From positions 351,728 through 415,727 of the forward strand of contig NZ_BLXZ01000006.1 in assembly GCF_014193675.1 (NCBI RefSeq): a stretch of 64,000 nucleotides of DNA, read 5' to 3'. Below are positions 55,193 to 63,855 of this stretch, in pieces. Under the pieces are notes generated by a model, which was not told where the DNA came from, ran no database searches, and saw nothing but the letters and a program-made list of their open reading frames with translations. The position numbers and the translations under genes were made by a program. This stretch comes from Geomonas limicola. GTDB taxonomy: Bacteria; Desulfobacterota; Desulfuromonadia; Geobacterales; Geobacteraceae. Within the stretch, counting starts at the first letter, position 1, and each line of letters opens with the position of its first letter.

Positions 55193-56512
55193 TCAATCCT
55201 TAGCGTGGCATTTGTTGCACAAGCTCCTCTGGAAAAGTGCATAGCGGCTTGCCGGACGATCATAGAATGTCTTCCTGGTTTCCGCCTCGGTGCGTCCCTG
55301 CGCGTCGTCTGCTGAGGCGCCGTTATCAATCCCTGGATACCTGCCGTTAGACACCAGCAGGGTCGCCTGGTTATTCCACCTGGTAATGCTGTCCCACCCG
55401 GAGGCATGGGCCCTATGGCACGACAGGCACATGACGTTCCCACTTCCATCCGGCCCGCTCAGGTTGGAGCCGTTGCTGTTGGCAACCTGCTTCAATACAC
55501 CGAAGTCGTCCGTTCCCATCTCGTAGGGTACCATCGAGGTATAGGCGGTATCCTGTCTGCCAGTCAGGTTGCCCGACGCTACGTAAAAGTTGTAATTGTT
55601 CGTGGTGTCTGCCGAGAGCCTGGCGTTATTGCCCGCCGGGTGCTGCCGTGAGCGGGCTCCCTCGCTGCTGTGAATGTTCCCGTGGCAGTTTTGGCACCAT
55701 TCGGACATGCCGCTTCCGTAGGCAACACGCGTATCGGTCATGGCTTCGGATCGGTTGTAGTTGACCGGAGCAACTGCCGCGGGGGGGTCGGTAATGAACG
55801 CGCTGCCAGAAGATAGTTTTTGCTGATATCCTTTGCCGGCCAACATGCGATAGGTACCTACCGATGCATTGGAATCCGGATTTGTGCTGTTGGTATAGGA
55901 ACCGGAACCGACAACGGCGGGCCCTGCGGTAGAGATGGTCCCGTTCACGTCACGGCGATACCTGCCATGCGGATCGTGGCAGCTGGTGCAGGAGAGGTTC
56001 GCGGCCTGAAAGCTTCCGCCAGGTGCGGTTCTGAGGATGGCGTCGGCGGAGTAGCCGTAGTCTGCCGCAACTATGTTGTGTCCATGCCGGTCGCCCGAGC
56101 TGCGTTCCTGTCCACCATCTTTAGCCTGCCACTGGAAATTTTTTCTCAGCCAGCCGAAGTCGCCACCGGGGGTAAGCTGGGTGGGTGCCAGTCCCTGCCC
56201 GAGGTTGGGGGAGGATACATAATGCCCTTGAGTCTGCAAGACGCCTTGGGGCGCCTCGTGGCACCTCAGGCAGGTAGAACTGACATCTGAACCACGTAAC
56301 ATGACTTTGCCACTTTTCGAGCCTACCGCGCGGACGGCCGAACTCGTACCTGTTGCTGCATCGGCCGCCTCGTCATTCCTGGCAGAGAGATGGCACTCTT
56401 CGCATTTGCCTGCGCTTCCCGAGTGAAACCATTCAGCAGCGTTTGCGGGGTGTGCCGGAAGCCCTGTGATGAGCAAACTAAGGATAAAAACTAATGCGCC
56501 CAGGTATGCCAT
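55193..56512 (-). CDS. OmcS-like hexaheme c-type cytochrome
   Basis: A 439-residue exported cytochrome with a signal peptide (ALVFILSLLITGLPAHPANA) and six heme sites: CEECH, CLRCH, CTSCH, CQNCH, CLSCH and CNKCH. Long stretches match the filament cytochrome OmcS, including APTQLTPGGDFGWLRK, GHNIVAADYGYSAD, CHDPHGRYRR, RVAYGSGMSEWC, CLSCHRAHASG and the end CNKCHAKD. OmcS polymers carry electrons out of Geobacter cells. Here, however, the residues after the first heme are LSARN, where OmcS has TMHN with the His that ligates a heme of the next subunit. Filament formation of the OmcS type is therefore doubtful. GAGGAGATCAG precedes the ATG. Confidence 0.9.
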   Translation of the reverse strand: MAYLGALVFILSLLITGLPAHPANAAEWFHSGSAGKCEECHLSARNDEAADAATGTSSAVRAVGSKSGKVMLRGSDVSSTCLRCHEAPQGVLQTQGHYVSSPNLGQGLAPTQLTPGGDFGWLRKNFQWQAKDGGQERSSGDRHGHNIVAADYGYSADAILRTAPGGSFQAANLSCTSCHDPHGRYRRDVNGTISTAGPAVVGSGSYTNSTNPDSNASVGTYRMLAGKGYQQKLSSGSAFITDPPAAVAPVNYNRSEAMTDTRVAYGSGMSEWCQNCHGNIHSSEGARSRQHPAGNNARLSADTTNNYNFYVASGNLTGRQDTAYTSMVPYEMGTDDFGVLKQVANSNGSNLSGPDGSGNVMCLSCHRAHASGWDSITRWNNQATLLVSNGRYPGIDNGASADDAQGRTEAETRKTFYDRPASRYALFQRSLCNKCHAKD

Positions 56513-57074
56513 GACTGATCTCCTCTTTTTCAGATCTGTCCTGGGGTTTACACTAGTTGTGCCAGATCCTGTGCGAAGCTGTCGTCTTGTCCAAGTTGCC
56601 GAATTTGATGTTAAAAATTGTCTGGTGACGCACTAATGGAATGTCGATTTCATTTTCAGCTGTACCTAACTTGAACATCGGCTCGGTTGATCTCAAAATT
56701 TGCACCGGGGGGGATGAGCGTGGGAAGTGACGCCGTACGCTCGGGATTGGCAGGAGATTTATCGATTCGAAGGGGAGACGTCTCAGTGGGGATCTGAAAG
56801 AAAGAAGTAAGCTCTCTGACCTGCCATTTAGCGGGAATTAATTCTTCAATCTTACGTGATTTTTTGACAGTCCGTAGAGTTTGTGATATAGAAAGCCTAA
56901 ATTAGAAAAACTTTTACTTGCCTCATCTTTAATTCAGCTAGCGACCTGCATCACAAGCCCGTTGTTTTCAGTGCGTGCAGAGTTAGTGCCGTAGGGACCC
57001 CTCGTGTAAGGCAACAGAGTTGCAGTTTCTAAATTGTGTAGCTGCCGACACCGTACTGCAAAGGAGTGTTCATT
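56513..57074. other. Long intergenic region between divergent cytochrome genes
   Basis: This 562-base region separates the OmcS-like gene (minus) and the first pentaheme lipoprotein gene (plus). It is AT-rich around 56850-56950 and must hold both promoters. I searched for the GEMM aptamer seen before the two paralogous genes and did not find it here. No open frame with a ribosome-binding site stands out. Confidence 0.45.
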
Positions 57075-58031
57075 ATGTCAGTTAGATGCTTTTCCCCGGC
57101 TGTTATGAGGTCAGCTTTGGTCACGACCGCTTTGCCGCTGATGCTCATTGCCGGGTGCGGTCAGGAATCTTCTTCTTTGCCGGGTGCGGCAGTCAGCAAG
57201 TCTGTGACATCTAAACCGACTACCGTTGCGACCAAGGCTGAAGTCGCGAAACTTCCCGCACGCGGGAAGCAGAAACTCGCCGCTCCTCCGGCCGTTGCCG
57301 TGTTCGGGATGATCTACATCGATTCCACTACCGGCAAAGAGAAAATTTTTGACGGCGCCTCTTGGGTTCCCCACGACAACACGGTCGATAGTTATTACGC
57401 ATCCCGGAAAGCTCCTGCCAAAACCGCCGCTTCTATGGTGCAGACTGATGTCTGTACCGACGGTGATCCGGCCTGTACCCCGTCGGGGGCCCACGGAGGC
57501 CCGGGCACCAATCCCGCCGGCCACTACGCCTTTGCCTGCTCGGTATGCCACAAGGTAGGTGGGCGGGTCTCGTTTGCGAAGAACGGTCCTGCCTTCGGAG
57601 CCGGGCTGCCTGCGCCAACGTTTGATGCTACCGCCAAAACCTGCTCGAACATCGCATGCCATGCGGTCAGCGGCACCTTCAGTTACTACGTTTACGATTG
57701 GGGCCTCGAAGATTACGTGCTAACCACCATCAGCTACGGAGGTGGTGCCCCTCGTCCGACCTCGTCCTGGTTCTCGACGGGGGCCGCGGGATGTACTGCT
57801 TGCCATGACGACCCTCCTCGCAGCGGTTCGACCGGCTCAAATGTTTGGCACAGCGGCAATCACGGCAACCAGGGTCCCACCGGTGACCGCAACCAGTGCC
57901 AGTTCTGCCATCCCGATGCTTACAGCCCCGGTAACGGGATAGGCAACACCATAACCAATCCGGCACTTCATGCAAATGGTGTCGCCAATGTCCAGGCTAC
58001 CTTTACCTCGGCCTGTTTCACTTGCCACTGA
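57075..58031 (+). CDS. CxxxxCH/CxxCH-domain pentaheme lipoprotein (paralogue 1)
   Basis: A 318-residue lipoprotein with lipobox LMLIAGC. The N-terminal half carries a conserved module FGMIYIDSTTGKEKIF followed by DGASWVPHDNTVDSYYA. The C-terminal half has heme sites CSVCH, CSNIACH (the CxxxxCH form), CTACH, CQFCH and CFTCH, in the pattern known only from Geobacter-type CxxxxCH...CxxCH proteins. An extra Cys pair (VCTDGDPACTP) lies ahead of the first heme. It is probably anchored in the outer membrane and takes part in extracellular electron transfer. Start ATG 57075 has AAAGGAG upstream. No GEMM leader precedes this copy. Confidence 0.87.
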   Translation: MSVRCFSPAVMRSALVTTALPLMLIAGCGQESSSLPGAAVSKSVTSKPTTVATKAEVAKLPARGKQKLAAPPAVAVFGMIYIDSTTGKEKIFDGASWVPHDNTVDSYYASRKAPAKTAASMVQTDVCTDGDPACTPSGAHGGPGTNPAGHYAFACSVCHKVGGRVSFAKNGPAFGAGLPAPTFDATAKTCSNIACHAVSGTFSYYVYDWGLEDYVLTTISYGGGAPRPTSSWFSTGAAGCTACHDDPPRSGSTGSNVWHSGNHGNQGPTGDRNQCQFCHPDAYSPGNGIGNTITNPALHANGVANVQATFTSACFTCH

Positions 58032-58107
58032 TCGCCTGGGTGATCGTGGAGCTTCAGGCAGTCTAATTGACGACCGCCACAGAATTGTATTTGTAGGTAG
58101 ATGAAGT

Positions 58108-58196
58108 CTCCGTGCAAGGGCAAATCCATCGGAAGGTGGGGGCGCAAAGCAACCAGGTCCCAAGTTCTCAGAACCGGACGGCTGAGCTACCGGAAG
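58108..58196 (+). promoter_or_regulatory. GEMM-I (c-di-GMP/cGAMP) riboswitch before paralogue 2
   Basis: GGGCAAATCC, the GGAA tetraloop region, GGGGGCGCAAAGC, a hairpin GTCC...GTTCTCAGAACCGGAC and GCTGAGCTACCGGAAG occur in the order and spacing of GEMM-I aptamers. It ends about 25 bases before the start codon at 58220, so the ribosome-binding site GGAGGAA follows closely and translational control is possible. Whether c-di-GMP or 3',3'-cGAMP is bound cannot be read with certainty. Confidence 0.85.
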
Positions 58197-58219
58197 TCTT
58201 GCTGAAAAAGGAGGAACCC

Positions 58220-59170
58220 ATGTCAGTCAGGAATTTTGTTCCGGTATCTGCACTGTTCGGCGCAGCCTTGGCACTCTTGCTCTTTGCCGGTTGCGGGGAC
58301 GAATCGACAGCTCCGCAAACGGCTGCGGAAACCAGCTCGACGGAAGCCAAGATATCTTCGGTCGCCGTCCCCGTGGATATCAGCAAGCTTCCCCTGAAAG
58401 CACGGCAAAGACTTGCGGAGCCGCCCGCTGATGCCGTCTTCGGCATGATTTATTTCGACACCGCCAAAGGTCGAGAGTACATCTACGACGGTGCCTCCTG
58501 GGTTCCCCATGACAGTACGGTCGATTCATACTATGCTGCCAAAAAGGCCGCAGGCGTTGCAAAGACTGCTGCCTTGATGGTGCAAGCTGACGTCTGCACC
58601 GACGGTGATCTTTCTTGCACCCCGACCGGCGCACACGGTGGTGCAGGCACCACACCAGCGGGGCATTATGCCTTTGCTTGTTCGGTTTGCCACAAGGTCG
58701 GTGGCCGTTTGGTCTTCGATAAGAACGGTCCCGCTTACGCGGCGGGCAAGCCCGCCCCGACCTACGATGCGGTGGCCAAGACCTGCTCCAACGTGGCATG
58801 CCATGCCGCGTCCGGTACCTTCACCTACTACACCGTTGACTGGAGTGATGGGTCTGTCGTACTCACCACGATCAGCTATGGCAGCGGCTCCCGCTCGACT
58901 CCTTCCTGGTACTCCACCGGTGCTGCCGGATGTTCTGCTTGCCATGACGATCCGCCCCGCAACGGTTCAACCGGGAGCAATGTCTGGCACAGCGGTTACC
59001 ACGGTGGCCAGGGCCCCACGGGTGAGCGTAACCAGTGCCAGTTCTGCCATCCCGATGCTTCCAGTCCTGGCAACGGGATCGGCGACACCATCACCAATCC
59101 CTTGCTGCACGCCAACGGGTCTGTACAGGTGCAGGCAACCTTTACCACCGCATGTTTCGGCTGCCACTGA
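58220..59170 (+). CDS. CxxxxCH/CxxCH-domain pentaheme lipoprotein (paralogue 2)
   Basis: A 316-residue lipoprotein with lipobox LLLFAGC, the same N-terminal module (FGMIYFDTAKGREYIYDGAS) and heme sites CSVCH, CSNVACH, CSACH, CQFCH and CFGCH. Identity to the copy at 57075 is high through the heme region. The open frame runs back to 58112, but that part is the riboswitch; ATG 58220 with AAAAGGAGGAACCC is the true start. Expression is likely controlled by a cyclic dinucleotide. Confidence 0.9.
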   Translation: MSVRNFVPVSALFGAALALLLFAGCGDESTAPQTAAETSSTEAKISSVAVPVDISKLPLKARQRLAEPPADAVFGMIYFDTAKGREYIYDGASWVPHDSTVDSYYAAKKAAGVAKTAALMVQADVCTDGDLSCTPTGAHGGAGTTPAGHYAFACSVCHKVGGRLVFDKNGPAYAAGKPAPTYDAVAKTCSNVACHAASGTFTYYTVDWSDGSVVLTTISYGSGSRSTPSWYSTGAAGCSACHDDPPRNGSTGSNVWHSGYHGGQGPTGERNQCQFCHPDASSPGNGIGDTITNPLLHANGSVQVQATFTTACFGCH

Positions 59171-59236
59171 CAACAGGTCACTCTGGCTGCATCGCTCTTT
59201 GAAACTGGGCGATTGAAGTTGGGATATGTAAATAAG

Positions 59237-59267
59237 AAAAGGGCAGCTGAATTCAGCTGCCCTTTTT
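59237..59267. terminator. Bidirectional terminator between convergent paralogues
   Basis: AAAAGGGCAGCTGAATTCAGCTGCCCTTTTT is palindromic: a GGGCAGCTGA/TCAGCTGCCC type stem flanked by A4 and T5 runs. It serves both the plus-strand copy ending at 59170 and the minus-strand copy ending at 59437. Confidence 0.92.
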
Positions 59268-59436
59268 GCGTTTTCACCAGTCAAACGTGGTGCCCGACTT
59301 GACTGCTGGGGCACCTACTCGAACTAGTTCACGAGCCCACACCCTGCTTGTTTAGCAATACCCTGCACCATTGATCCAACCCTTGCATTCGCGACAGAAT
59401 GGCTGTGGTGAGACCTTTGTTGCATTGGCACGAAAC

Positions 59437-60372
59437 TCAGTGACAACCGAAGCAGGAACTTGTAAAGGTGGCACGCACGTTTGCCACGCCGTTAACGTGG
59501 AGAGAAGGATCAATAATAGTGTCGCCGATGCCGTTTCCTGGGCTGGTTGCGTCAGGGTGGCAGAACTGGCACTGGTTGCGAGCGCCGGTGGGGCCTTGAC
59601 CGCCATGATAACCGCTGTGCCACACGTTGGACCCGTCCGAACCGTGGCGAGGCGGATCGTCATGGCACGCGCTGCAACCGCTTCCGTTACTGGTGCCGTT
59701 CCAGGGAGGCGAACTACCGGTTCCCGTGGTACCACCGTAGGTTACCGTCACCAAGGTCACGTCACCGTTGCCATCGGGAACGGAGTAGTAACTGAAGGTC
59801 CCTTTGGAAACGCCGTGGCAGGATACGTTGGAGCAAGTCTTGGCGATCGCATCAAAGGTGGGAGCTGGCAGATTGGCAGAGTAGGCCGTCGGAGTAGAGG
59901 TCTTGGAGAACGAGAGGCGGCCCCCGACCTTGTGGCATACCTTGCAGTCGAATCCGGCATGCCCTCCGTGTGCCCCTGTCGGCGTGCAACTAGGATCCCC
60001 ATCTACGCAGACCTCAGACGTATCGAGTGCTACCGTTTTGGACATTGACTTTGCCCTTTGCTCTTTTGCTTTGTAAAAATCGTCAACTGTGTTGTCGTGG
60101 GGAACCCAGTCGGCACCATCGTAGATGTAGTTACGGTTGTCAGCGGTATTGAACCAGCGCATCCCGAAGGCAGCTGTCTCCGGTGCCGTCGTACCCGTTA
60201 CTTTACCTTTGACCGGGAGCTGACCAACGTCTGCGCTCTTTGCCACTGACGTGGTTGTAGCACTGCCTTGCTTGTCAGGTTCACTGCCACACGAAGTCAA
60301 GAAAAGGGTGGAGATGGCGCCGGTCAACAAAAGAGCAGTCCGGAGCGGGTAATTCAGGCGAAAATCAGTCAT
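59437..60372 (-). CDS. CxxxxCH/CxxCH-domain pentaheme lipoprotein (paralogue 3)
   Basis: A 311-residue lipoprotein with lipobox LFLTSC, the module FGMRWFNTADNRNYIYDGAD and heme sites CKVCH, CSNVSCH, CSACH, CQFCH and CFGCH. It lies on the opposite strand, tail to tail with paralogue 2. The start is ATG 60372 with AGGAGGAC upstream; the frame continues into the riboswitch at 60395-60476 and should not be extended. It is more divergent than the other two, with the Cys pair VCVDGDPSCTP kept. Probably outer-membrane electron transfer. Confidence 0.9.
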   Translation of the reverse strand: MTDFRLNYPLRTALLLTGAISTLFLTSCGSEPDKQGSATTTSVAKSADVGQLPVKGKVTGTTAPETAAFGMRWFNTADNRNYIYDGADWVPHDNTVDDFYKAKEQRAKSMSKTVALDTSEVCVDGDPSCTPTGAHGGHAGFDCKVCHKVGGRLSFSKTSTPTAYSANLPAPTFDAIAKTCSNVSCHGVSKGTFSYYSVPDGNGDVTLVTVTYGGTTGTGSSPPWNGTSNGSGCSACHDDPPRHGSDGSNVWHSGYHGGQGPTGARNQCQFCHPDATSPGNGIGDTIIDPSLHVNGVANVRATFTSSCFGCH

Positions 60373-60394
60373 GATTTGCGTCCTCCTTGGTTTT

Positions 60395-60476
60395 TTCTCC
60401 GGTAGCCCAGCTGTCCGGTTCGTTGAACGTGGGACCTGTGGCTTTGTGCCCCCATCTTCCAATGGGTTTACTATGA
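60395..60476 (-). promoter_or_regulatory. GEMM-I (c-di-GMP/cGAMP) riboswitch before paralogue 3
   Basis: On the minus strand: AGTAAACCC, TTGGAAGATGGGGGC, ACAAAGCC, a hairpin GTCCCACGTTC/GAACCGGAC and GCTGGGCTACCGGAG. The order, the tetraloop and its receptor and the 3' end match the copy at 58108-58196, with base changes that keep pairing (for example TAG with CTA in P1). It ends about 22 bases before the start codon at 60372. Confidence 0.85.
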
Positions 60477-61292
60477 TCAGAGTTTGTGGTTAAAAGATGA
60501 TCTAAAGATAACCTCCAGACCCTATGTCACACTTGGGATCGCGGCTCCCAGGCCTGGTCCCGCTCTGGATCGCCGACCATTCGCATGCCTTTCGCCCCGT
60601 CTCTCTTTGTTCCCTAACATCCCGTACATTTCCGCACCTCCTGTCGTTGAACGGCCGGAAAATTCAGTTCAAGCGTTGCTAGTACGGTCTAACCCAAAGC
60701 TCTGGTGGCAGCCTGAGCGAGGGCCTGTGTGGCCTCGCGGCAACCAAACGTTAGTCCTCCGTGATTACCAGGAACTAATCGACAGGGAATGGGTAAAACT
60801 TTAGCCGTGCCCATTGGCTATTTTCCTGCCTCTATGATTAGAATGAAGAGGTCTCGAAGGAGAGTCGCGAGGTGGTGCCAGTACACGGTAAACGCGTATG
60901 CCGGGCGACTTGTGCATACTTGTAGCCCATCCGTATACCGTAACTGTTGACACTGGTGCATTACATGCGTTAGCCTCTGTGGGCCGTTACGGCTCAATTC
61001 TGGTGTGCGGCTACCAAAAACCAGAATGACCGTCAAAGGGCGTACCGAGACCTGGATTGCTACAGGCTGGGCCTGAGAGAACTTGAAGGGGTTTTCCGGG
61101 AGACGAGGCGTCTGCTTGTACGGCCCTGTATCTTAATGGCTGCGCGTGAACTGATGAGCGTCATGTTAGAGGAAAAGCAAACGGCCTAGCCGGAGTGATC
61201 CGCGTCCAGGCGAGCCGGAAGGGTTGAAGAGGGTGGCAGGGGGCAACGTTGGAGCAGTTCTCTCTCGCTTTCCCGCATTTTGAGAGGTGTTT
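60477..61292. other. Long region without a convincing gene
   Basis: About 815 bases lie between paralogue 3 and the sensor kinase. A frame at 60484-60804 could encode 106 residues rich in Pro and Arg, but it resembles no family. Around 60970-61190 a start-less open frame could encode LRELEGVFRETRRLL and MAARELMSVMLEEKQTA, perhaps a decayed gene end. Promoters for both neighbours must be here. I see no inverted-repeat ends of a mobile element. Confidence 0.4.
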
Positions 61293-62741
61293 GTGGTTAC
61301 CAGGTTTGGTCGAAATTTCAAAAAATGGCCTATAAAGTTCAGACTGTCTCTCATCATAGTTGCACTTTCCACCTTCTTCCTCTTTACGATGTACCACTTT
61401 CTGCACTCTTCTCTACGTAGCAGTCTGTCGCGGGTTCAGAGAGATTTCGTTTACGACAGACTGCACATGTTGCATGCAATCATTGAAGAAAACCCAAATT
61501 ATCTTGAAATCATTCGGTCTGATATGGATTGGGAAGTGGAAAATGTGTTCTTCCCACATTACTATCTCCGTTTTATCGACGCATCAGGACGAGAGGTATT
61601 TGAAACAAAGGGGATGAGTAAGATACTGCCCCAGCAATGGTTCCCCCCTCCTCCTAAGAAGTTTGATTCGAAAAGCGATACCATCAAGTTGGCGAACAAC
61701 GACAGGTATTTCTTTCTGCAGTCAGATTCTATGATTCCTTCACGGGATGGCCAAAAATTAACCATACAGATTGCTCTTGACGTCAATTCTTCTGTCAAGA
61801 TTGACCGCGATAACTCGGCTAAGATCATAATGGTCGCAATTTCACAGATATTGTTGCTACCGGTAATAATTTTCCTCCTTATAAGAAATGTTGTCAGACC
61901 TCTTGATGAATTGGTAGAAGTAGCAGAGGATATAAGCTGCAATAAAATAACAAAAAGAGCCGATCCTAAAGATTGGCCCGTTGAAATTGAACGTCTGGCG
62001 ATAACGTTTAATGCCATGCTTGACCGGTTGGAAGACTCCATGACACGTTTGTCCCACTTCGCTTCGAACCTGGCCCATGAGATCAGGACTCCCATCAATA
62101 TCCTTATGGGGGAGGCCGAGGTTGCCCTGATGCATGACATGGAGCCCGAAGAATACAAAAAAGTGCTCGAGTCGGGTGTCGACGAGTGTGCCCGCCTATC
62201 TCGTCTGGTGAACAACCTTTTGTTTCTTGCCAGAGCCGAAAATCCGGCTAGTCATATCGAGCGCACTGTCTTCGATCCTGTTGACGAGATAGAAGATTTG
62301 TATACCCTGTACGCGCCGATGGCAGAGGAAAAGGGGGCAACCTTCTCCTGTCGCGGCCACGCTCTGTTGAGCGGGGACCCATTGCTTTTTCGCCGCGCCA
62401 TAAGCAATCTTTTGCTCAATGCATTGAATTACTCGCCGCAAGGTGTTGATGTGAGCATCGTTGTGCGGGAGGCCGAGGGGCAGTTTCTGGAAATTGTCGT
62501 AAGCGACACCGGCTTCGGAATTCCCCAGGATAAACTCCCTTGGATCTTTAACCGTTTGTACCGCGGAGACGGTTCGCATTTACTAAATGCCTCAGGTGCG
62601 GGACTTGGTCTTTCCCTGGTAAAGGCGGTCATGGACCTCCATGGTGGTTCGGTATCGGTCACGAGCGAAATGCACGTGGGAACAACGTTTACCCTACGCT
62701 TCCCGAATGAGGCGACCGGCGGCGCAACGGTGGTGAGCTGA
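61293..62741 (+). CDS. Heavy-metal-type sensor histidine kinase (CusS-like)
   Basis: A 482-residue two-TM kinase. TM1 lies near 14-36, a periplasmic domain of about 140 residues follows, and TM2 lies near 175-195. The HAMP region is RPLDELVEVAEDISCNKITK, the H box is SNLAHEIRTPINILMGEAE (His near 260), and the ATPase end has DTGFGIPQDKLPWIFNRLYR and GLGLSLVKAVM. CusS-type kinases are shaped like this, but the periplasmic part lacks obvious Cys/His metal motifs, so the signal is unknown. I prefer GTG 61293 (GAGAGG upstream); GTG 61287 is possible. It is followed by its regulator gene, an unusual order. Confidence 0.87.
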   Translation: MVTRFGRNFKKWPIKFRLSLIIVALSTFFLFTMYHFLHSSLRSSLSRVQRDFVYDRLHMLHAIIEENPNYLEIIRSDMDWEVENVFFPHYYLRFIDASGREVFETKGMSKILPQQWFPPPPKKFDSKSDTIKLANNDRYFFLQSDSMIPSRDGQKLTIQIALDVNSSVKIDRDNSAKIIMVAISQILLLPVIIFLLIRNVVRPLDELVEVAEDISCNKITKRADPKDWPVEIERLAITFNAMLDRLEDSMTRLSHFASNLAHEIRTPINILMGEAEVALMHDMEPEEYKKVLESGVDECARLSRLVNNLLFLARAENPASHIERTVFDPVDEIEDLYTLYAPMAEEKGATFSCRGHALLSGDPLLFRRAISNLLLNALNYSPQGVDVSIVVREAEGQFLEIVVSDTGFGIPQDKLPWIFNRLYRGDGSHLLNASGAGLGLSLVKAVMDLHGGSVSVTSEMHVGTTFTLRFPNEATGGATVVS

Positions 62742-62773
62742 TTGGTTGGAAATGAAAAGGAGAGGTGGGAATC

Positions 62774-63451
62774 ATGCGGATATTAATAATCGAAGATGAT
62801 GAGAAAACGGGCGCTTTTCTCAAAAAAGGTTTTTCGGAATATAGCATTGCTGCAGACGTGGCTGAGGATGGAGAAAGGGGACTTTCTCTGGCAGTCAAGG
62901 AAGAGTACGACTTCATTATCCTCGATCTGACGCTTCCTAAAATGGACGGTTTGTCCGTAATCACCGAACTGCGCCGGACCAAGATGACCCCGGTGATCAT
63001 ACTGACGGCTCGCGATTCGGTTCCTGAACGGATAAAAGGTTTGCAGCTTGGCGCCGACGATTACCTGGTGAAGCCGTTTTCCTTTTCCGAACTGACCGCT
63101 CGCATAAGCGCCGTGCTCCGCCGCGGACCGGTTCTTAAGGAAGAGCTTTATCGGGTGGCCGACCTTGAGATCGACCTGGTGCGGCAGAGGGTCAAGCGGG
63201 GTGGGAAACGGCTGGACCTGACTCCTAAAGAATTCGCACTGCTTTACCTCCTTGTCAGCAATTCTGGGGAAGTTATTTCGAAGACGAGAATTGCGGAGCA
63301 CATCTGGAGTGCCGATTTCGACAGTTTTGACAAAATTTCGAGCATTATCGATGTTCACATGACCCGGCTGCGAGCCAAGGTTGACGAACCTTTCGAGGAG
63401 AAATTGATACACACCGTCAGGGGGAGGGGGTATGTTCTCGAAGAACGCTGA
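62774..63451 (+). CDS. OmpR-family response regulator (CusR-like)
   Basis: A 225-residue regulator. The receiver domain has IIEDDEKTG, the phospho-acceptor D51 in IILDLTLPKMDG, and the Lys in LVKPFSF. The C-terminal winged helix (about 125-225) includes RGGKRLDLTPKEFALLYLL and HTVRGRGYVLEER. ATG 62774 is preceded by AAGGAGAGG; a GTG at 62765 is too close to that site. With the kinase encoded just upstream it forms a complete two-component system, perhaps controlling the cytochrome encoded at 63856. Confidence 0.93.
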   Translation: MRILIIEDDEKTGAFLKKGFSEYSIAADVAEDGERGLSLAVKEEYDFIILDLTLPKMDGLSVITELRRTKMTPVIILTARDSVPERIKGLQLGADDYLVKPFSFSELTARISAVLRRGPVLKEELYRVADLEIDLVRQRVKRGGKRLDLTPKEFALLYLLVSNSGEVISKTRIAEHIWSADFDSFDKISSIIDVHMTRLRAKVDEPFEEKLIHTVRGRGYVLEER

Positions 63452-63488
63452 CTCAAGCCCACCAATCTGCGGAAAGTAGGTAATTCAT

Positions 63489-63513
63489 AGTGGGGCCTTG
63501 CCCCACTATTTTT
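63489..63513 (+). terminator. Rho-independent terminator after the response regulator
   Basis: AGTGGGG/CCCCACT stem with CCTTG loop, then ATTTTT. It lies 37 bases after the stop of the response regulator. Confidence 0.9.
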
Positions 63514-63855
63514 GTGCCTGACTGCGGTCGCTGCACGTTTCGACCTTGCACCAGGACCCTGTGCAGTATGCGAAAATAACCTTTCGTAAAATTAAGGTTG
63601 CAGTATGTCTTTGGAAAGCCCGTCTCTGGTTGTTCCCGCCAAATAAAAATGCCTTCCCGCCTTCCCGCTTTTGCGGCGCAGCGTCCCTACCTGAAAACTC
63701 TGTCTTTTGACCGGCAGCTGAAATTTATTCTTCAGATAAAATAGGGTGTTATCTCGCCGGCGAACCGCGAAGTGGCGGTTTGGCATGCGGAGTGTAAAGA
63801 GGGATACAAGTTCGCAGCACATGTCATGAAGTAAAAACCAAAAAGGAGACAGTAC
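63514..63855. other. Leader and promoter region of the second OmcS-like gene
   Basis: This 342-base region has no gene. An inverted repeat AACCTT (63578) / AAGGTT (63594) with a 10-base spacer is flanked by two GCAGTATG copies (near 63563 and 63600), a possible operator. I see no GEMM aptamer. AAAAGGAGACAG at 63841 is the ribosome-binding site of the next gene. Confidence 0.4.

Noticed and set aside
56513..57074. Possible GEMM aptamer before paralogue 1
   Set aside because: I looked for the GCAAAGCC, hairpin and GCTACCGG elements seen in the other two leaders and did not find them in order.
58112..58219. N-terminal extension of paralogue 2 upstream of ATG 58220 (and the like for paralogue 3 upstream of 60372)
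   Set aside because: The extension would be translated from the riboswitch aptamer, lacks a ribosome-binding site and would bury the lipoprotein signal peptide.
60484..60804. A 106-codon open frame after the third lipoprotein's riboswitch
   Set aside because: No ribosome-binding site and a Pro/Arg-rich product without recognisable features.
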